Of a stretch of 64,000 nucleotides of DNA, positions 60,959 through 64,000 are shown piece after piece. Under the pieces are notes generated by a model. The model was not told where the DNA came from and did no database searches. It worked only from the letters and a program-made list of their open reading frames with translations. Source of the stretch: Bacteroidota bacterium (GTDB lineage Bacteria; Bacteroidota; Bacteroidia; Chitinophagales; LD1); assembly GCA_018267385.1 (NCBI GenBank), contig JAFDYN010000013.1:62001-126000 (forward strand). The letters run 5' to 3'. Each line of letters opens with the position of its first letter. The stretch's first letter is position 1. The position numbers and the translations under genes are program-made.

Positions 60959-61033
60959 CCATGCAGTTCTAATACCACGCCTCTATTTCTGACGAAGTCG
61001 CGGATTCTATCTGTCTACCGTCGCTAAAACTTG

Positions 61034-62932
61034 TTAAACGAAGTACTTCTTGTACCAGTACTGGAATACGATGAGGTCCCAAATGCGGGCATGTACCTCG
61101 CCGGGATCAGAGGAGAAAAGCTGGCGCTTGAGCTGCCGTATCTCAGAAACATCAAATATGCCCTGCTGCTCTATGAAACTATCGCTGAGCAGATCGTCCT
61201 CTATCAGTGACTTAAGCCCGGTACGGAACCACTTCAGCAGCGGCACCTCAAAGCCACGCTTAGGTCGCGTGTAAAGCTCATCAGGCAGGACATCACGGAA
61301 AGCGTCCTTGAGGATCTTCTTAGTGTGGCCTTCAGCTATTTTGAATTTAGTCGGGATGGTAAATGCATAATTCACCACCGTATAATCAAGTATCGGCACT
61401 CGCACCTCCAGGCTATTGGCCATGCTCATGAGATCTACCTTTGTCAGCATGTCGTTTGGCAGTACCATCTGTGTATCGGCCATCAGCACATCATTGATCG
61501 AGTCCTTGCCGTTCACGTATTGCAGGACCACTTCTTTGCGCTTGTCTATTTCTGCAGTGCTGATGCTGTGGTTTGCTTTAATGAGCCGCTGTGCATCGCC
61601 CTGGTCTACAAAAGCGCACCAACGCCAGTACCGTTCCTGCGGCGAAAGCTGCAAGCCCACACCATAGCGCTCTAGCTGGCGGAAGATATTGGTGAATTTA
61701 GACTGCCTTGACTTGGGTAGGATTTTCCAGACAGGCAATCCTGTCTTTACCATTGTATTGACCAGGTTGTTTTTCCTCGCCCGCAGCTCGGCATCATGCT
61801 TATTATAGCCGGCAAAGAGCTCATCACCACCATCTCCCGAAAGAGAGACCGTCACGTGCTTGCGGGTATGCATACTGAGGATATACACGGCTATAGCAGA
61901 TGAGTCTGCAAACGGCTCATCTATATAATCGAGAATATCGAAGAGATGCTGGTACATGTCCTCTGTAGTGATACTGAAGACAGTATGATTGGTGCCAAAT
62001 TTCTTTGCTACCAGGTTGGCATAATACGTCTCATCAAAGAATGGCTCATCCTTAAAACCTATAGAGAAAGTATTGAGGTCTGGTTTGTGTTTGGCTGCAA
62101 GCGAAACAACAATAGACGAATCTATACCACCACTCAGGAAGGCTCCTAGCGGCACATCTGACACCAGCCTGCGCTGCACAGAGGCATCCAGCAGTCCACG
62201 CAGTTCGCCTTTCGCTTTTTCATAAGAGTCTGGTGTATCTGATATCAAATTGGTGTCATCAAATGGCACCTGATAGTATTGCGCCTTACTTTGATTGCCG
62301 GTTCGATCTATGGTCATATACCAGCCTGGCTGCAGGCGGGATATATTTTTCAGGATCGAATTAGCACCCGGTATATAGTTGAGCTGTAGATACAGCGCTA
62401 GTGAATCAAAGTCAATTTCCTTTTCAATAGGAAAAGCAAAGATCGCTTTCAGCTCGGAGGCAAAGATGATCGTGCCTCCATCATCATAGACATGGAGTGG
62501 CTTGATGCCCATGCGGTCACGCGCTATGAAGATACTCTGCTCTATACTATCATATACTGCAAAGGCAAAGAAGCCATTCAGGTGTTGCAGGCAGTCTTTG
62601 CCCATTTTGATATAGAGGTCCAGCAGTACCTCGGTGTCTGACGAGGAGTGAAATTTCTTATCACTCAGAAACTGCTCGCGCAGCTCACGGTAGTTGAATA
62701 TCTCACCATTAAAGATGATCGTATAGCGACCGGTCTCATCAGTCATCGGCTGTGTAGCGCAGTCCGTCGTATCTATGATAGACAGCCGTGCATGACCAAA
62801 ACCAACATGCGGCGAAAGGATACGCGACACCTGCGTATCAGGGCCACGCTTAGAGAGCGCTTGCAGTGCCTTGTCCAGATGCGCCTTATGATCCGCCTCT
62901 GCCTTTGAAAAATATCCTACGATGCCGCACAT
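61034..62932 (-). CDS. asnB: Asparagine synthase (glutamine-hydrolysing)
   Basis: AsnB makes asparagine from aspartate, ATP and glutamine. The 632-residue protein begins MCGIVGYFSK with the catalytic Cys2 of the class-II glutamine amidotransferase domain, then RLSIID and FNGEIFNYRELREQ. The synthetase domain has the ATP pyrophosphatase loop GAFLSGGIDSSIVVSLA, SLSGDGGDELFAGY, and DMLTKVDLMSMANSLEVRVP. This long form with a full C-terminal domain is also used for amide formation on surface sugars (exosortase/WbpS-type), so the substrate may not be free aspartate. A repeat-like leader of about 60 bp precedes it. Confidence 0.9.
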   Translation of the reverse strand: MCGIVGYFSKAEADHKAHLDKALQALSKRGPDTQVSRILSPHVGFGHARLSIIDTTDCATQPMTDETGRYTIIFNGEIFNYRELREQFLSDKKFHSSSDTEVLLDLYIKMGKDCLQHLNGFFAFAVYDSIEQSIFIARDRMGIKPLHVYDDGGTIIFASELKAIFAFPIEKEIDFDSLALYLQLNYIPGANSILKNISRLQPGWYMTIDRTGNQSKAQYYQVPFDDTNLISDTPDSYEKAKGELRGLLDASVQRRLVSDVPLGAFLSGGIDSSIVVSLAAKHKPDLNTFSIGFKDEPFFDETYYANLVAKKFGTNHTVFSITTEDMYQHLFDILDYIDEPFADSSAIAVYILSMHTRKHVTVSLSGDGGDELFAGYNKHDAELRARKNNLVNTMVKTGLPVWKILPKSRQSKFTNIFRQLERYGVGLQLSPQERYWRWCAFVDQGDAQRLIKANHSISTAEIDKRKEVVLQYVNGKDSINDVLMADTQMVLPNDMLTKVDLMSMANSLEVRVPILDYTVVNYAFTIPTKFKIAEGHTKKILKDAFRDVLPDELYTRPKRGFEVPLLKWFRTGLKSLIEDDLLSDSFIEQQGIFDVSEIRQLKRQLFSSDPGEVHARIWDLIVFQYWYKKYFV

Positions 62933-62950
62933 GAAACGGAAAATAGTAAT

Positions 62951-62986
62951 TATAGTAAGTAATCAATAGTAAGGGTCAGTATTTAG
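62951..62986. repeat. TAGTAA-type repeat words in the asnB leader
   Basis: Upstream of asnB on the plus strand runs TATAGTAAGTAATCAATAGT, then GTCAGTATTTAG. The last 12-mer (62975-62986) is identical to 11165-11176, upstream of the RND permease. Both sit directly before the start codon of a minus-strand gene. Confidence 0.45.
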
Positions 62987-63000
62987 ACTACCAGCGTCTC

Positions 63001-64000
63001 TCAGCCTTTCAGCAGATGCGGCCGCTCCTTGTGCACCTTGATGATCAGCTCACCAAAGATCGTATTGGCCCAGGCGAACCATTTCCTCGTATAAAGCTTC
63101 GGATTATTGGCACTAAAACCCTCGTGCATGAAGCCTGTGCCGGCATGGGTAGCCTTGATCATTTTCAGGCAGGATGCTACCTCTATGTCACTATCACTTG
63201 TCAAGGCCCGTGCTATCAGGCTCAGGTGCCAGACATAGCCTTTCGGTGTATGATCGCTACCTACGCCTTCGGCATATTTGCCCTTGACAAAGTACGGATT
63301 GCTATCACTGAGCACAAACTGCCGGGTGCGCTGATAGGTCTTATCCTTGTCGCTCACTGCATCAAAGTATGGCAGGCTGAGCAGATTGGGCAGGTTAGGC
63401 TCATCTATCACGAGCTGGTGGCCGAGGCCATCTACTTCATAGGCATATATCTCACCGTTTTTGGGGTGTTGATGTCTGTCATATTCTTTCAGGGCTTTGT
63501 CCACCTCATCGGCCAGTGCCACACACTCTATGGCCAGATCGGTCTCGTGTATAACCGAGGATATACGTGCCAGCTGCCGCAAAGAAATCACCGCAAAGAA
63601 ATTGGACGGTATCAGAAAAGCGTACGTAATCGCATCATCTGATGGGCGGAACATAGAGCAGATCAGTCCCACAGGTTTGATAGGCGCGCCATATCCGTCA
63701 TTCGTGAGCGTGTCTTTATTAGCCAGTATGCCTCGCTGGAAGTGATACGGCCCATGATCCGCCTTGCGCTGTTGCTCTCTGAATGTTTTTACAATAAGCT
63801 TCATCGCCGCCACCCACTCTTTATCAAAAACAGATACGTCGTTTGCCATCTCATAGTACCTATGCGCCAGCCTGATCACATAGCACAGGGAATCCACCTC
63901 CCACTTGCGCTCGTGCAGTTCCATCTTCATGTCGGTCTTATCGCCATACCATTCGCTTTTCTTACTAGCATCATAGTTGAAGGCATTGGCATAAGGATCT
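63001..64000 (-). CDS. Glycoside hydrolase family 125 exo-alpha-mannosidase (5' end outside window)
   Basis: GH125 enzymes are metal-independent exo-alpha-1,6-mannosidases. The frame stays open to the right edge, where it reads DPYANAFNYDASKKSEWYGD and then KMELHERKWEVDSLCYVIRL, the GH125 core. An internal ATG at 63930 is not the start, because the conserved block extends upstream of it. Other family blocks are PYHFQRGILANKDTLTNDGY and CSMFRPSDDAITYAFLIPSN. The C-terminal SANNPKLYTRKWFAWANTIF block is also typical. About 333 codons are visible of a usual 470-490. It follows asnB's upstream side on the same strand, with a 68-bp gap. Confidence 0.9.
   Translation of the reverse strand, partial: DPYANAFNYDASKKSEWYGDKTDMKMELHERKWEVDSLCYVIRLAHRYYEMANDVSVFDKEWVAAMKLIVKTFREQQRKADHGPYHFQRGILANKDTLTNDGYGAPIKPVGLICSMFRPSDDAITYAFLIPSNFFAVISLRQLARISSVIHETDLAIECVALADEVDKALKEYDRHQHPKNGEIYAYEVDGLGHQLVIDEPNLPNLLSLPYFDAVSDKDKTYQRTRQFVLSDSNPYFVKGKYAEGVGSDHTPKGYVWHLSLIARALTSDSDIEVASCLKMIKATHAGTGFMHEGFSANNPKLYTRKWFAWANTIFGELIIKVHKERPHLLKG

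Noticed and set aside
1..64000. tRNA, rRNA, CRISPR, insertion sequences and prophage genes
   Set aside because: I scanned for T-loop-like GTTCRANNC with cloverleaf context, evenly spaced direct repeats with spacers, transposase motifs and integrases and saw none.

Overview
The window is about 64 kb of a Bacteroidota chromosome, most likely from the Chitinophagia/Sphingobacteriia side of the phylum. The evidence is type IX secretion C-terminal sorting domains on two secreted proteins, DUF4175, DUF6600, DKNYY and DUF1501/DUF1800 families, a bacillithiol synthase, weak or absent Shine-Dalgarno sites, and promoters of the TTTG / TAnnTTTG type. Gene density is high and most genes are ordinary chromosomal genes. 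I see no prophage, transposase, integron, CRISPR array, rRNA or tRNA.

Layout. 1-7.7 kb: a cut-off flippase-like membrane protein, ruvC, a GH3/beta-lactamase fusion, a secreted protein with a LecA-like domain, prfA, a secreted propeller-like protein and lpxH. 7.7-14.5 kb: a complete RND efflux operon (tetR-type regulator, TolC, adaptor, permease) with a readable promoter and an overlapping palindromic operator. 14.6-24.3 kb: exonuclease III, an MBL hydrolase, a 58-residue four-cysteine protein, ybeY, an RsbW-like ATPase, a giant DUF4175 protein, bshA, a fatty-acid desaturase and a DKNYY lipoprotein. 24.3-31 kb: mutL, a histidine kinase, a barrel-like protein, metF, a degenerate tandem repeat, a pterin dehydratase and two tandem paralogues, one of them frameshifted. 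31-40 kb: trhO, a frameshifted T9SS cargo gene, an M29 aminopeptidase, DUF4442, an RlmL-type methyltransferase, a SnoaL-like protein, thiolase and recQ. 40-47 kb: manC with a GT-C-like membrane protein, a methionine aminotransferase and the cysE-cysK operon. 47-64 kb: DUF6600, slyD, a second LpxH-like phosphoesterase, yebC, a steroid-reductase-like protein, a subtilase, mutS2, DUF1501/DUF1800, a carboxylesterase, asnB and a GH125 mannosidase cut off by the window edge.

The most interesting signal lies between positions 46388 and 46563, upstream of cysE-cysK on the minus strand. A well-formed promoter is followed almost immediately by a 25-codon open frame with three consecutive cysteine codons, then by a perfect 13-bp intrinsic terminator just before cysE. 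A segment inside the leader frame can pair with the 5' arm of the terminator. This has every part of a trp-type, cysteine-responsive attenuator. It resembles the poly-cysteine leaderless short ORFs known as cysteine attenuators in mycobacteria, but here it sits in a Bacteroidota and works through an intrinsic terminator. It would control cysteine synthesis, which also feeds the bacillithiol made by bshA.

Other points worth a second look are the TetR operator placed over the -33 box of its own efflux operon, two frameshifted genes whose frames are both clearly coding, a roughly 44-bp-period intergenic repeat whose words recur upstream of two other genes, several promoters placed so close to the ATG that the mRNAs are probably leaderless, and a MutS2 without its Smr nuclease domain. 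All starts were judged by eye. Where an upstream in-frame codon existed I preferred the start that gave a signal peptide, a family-typical N-terminus or agreement with a promoter.
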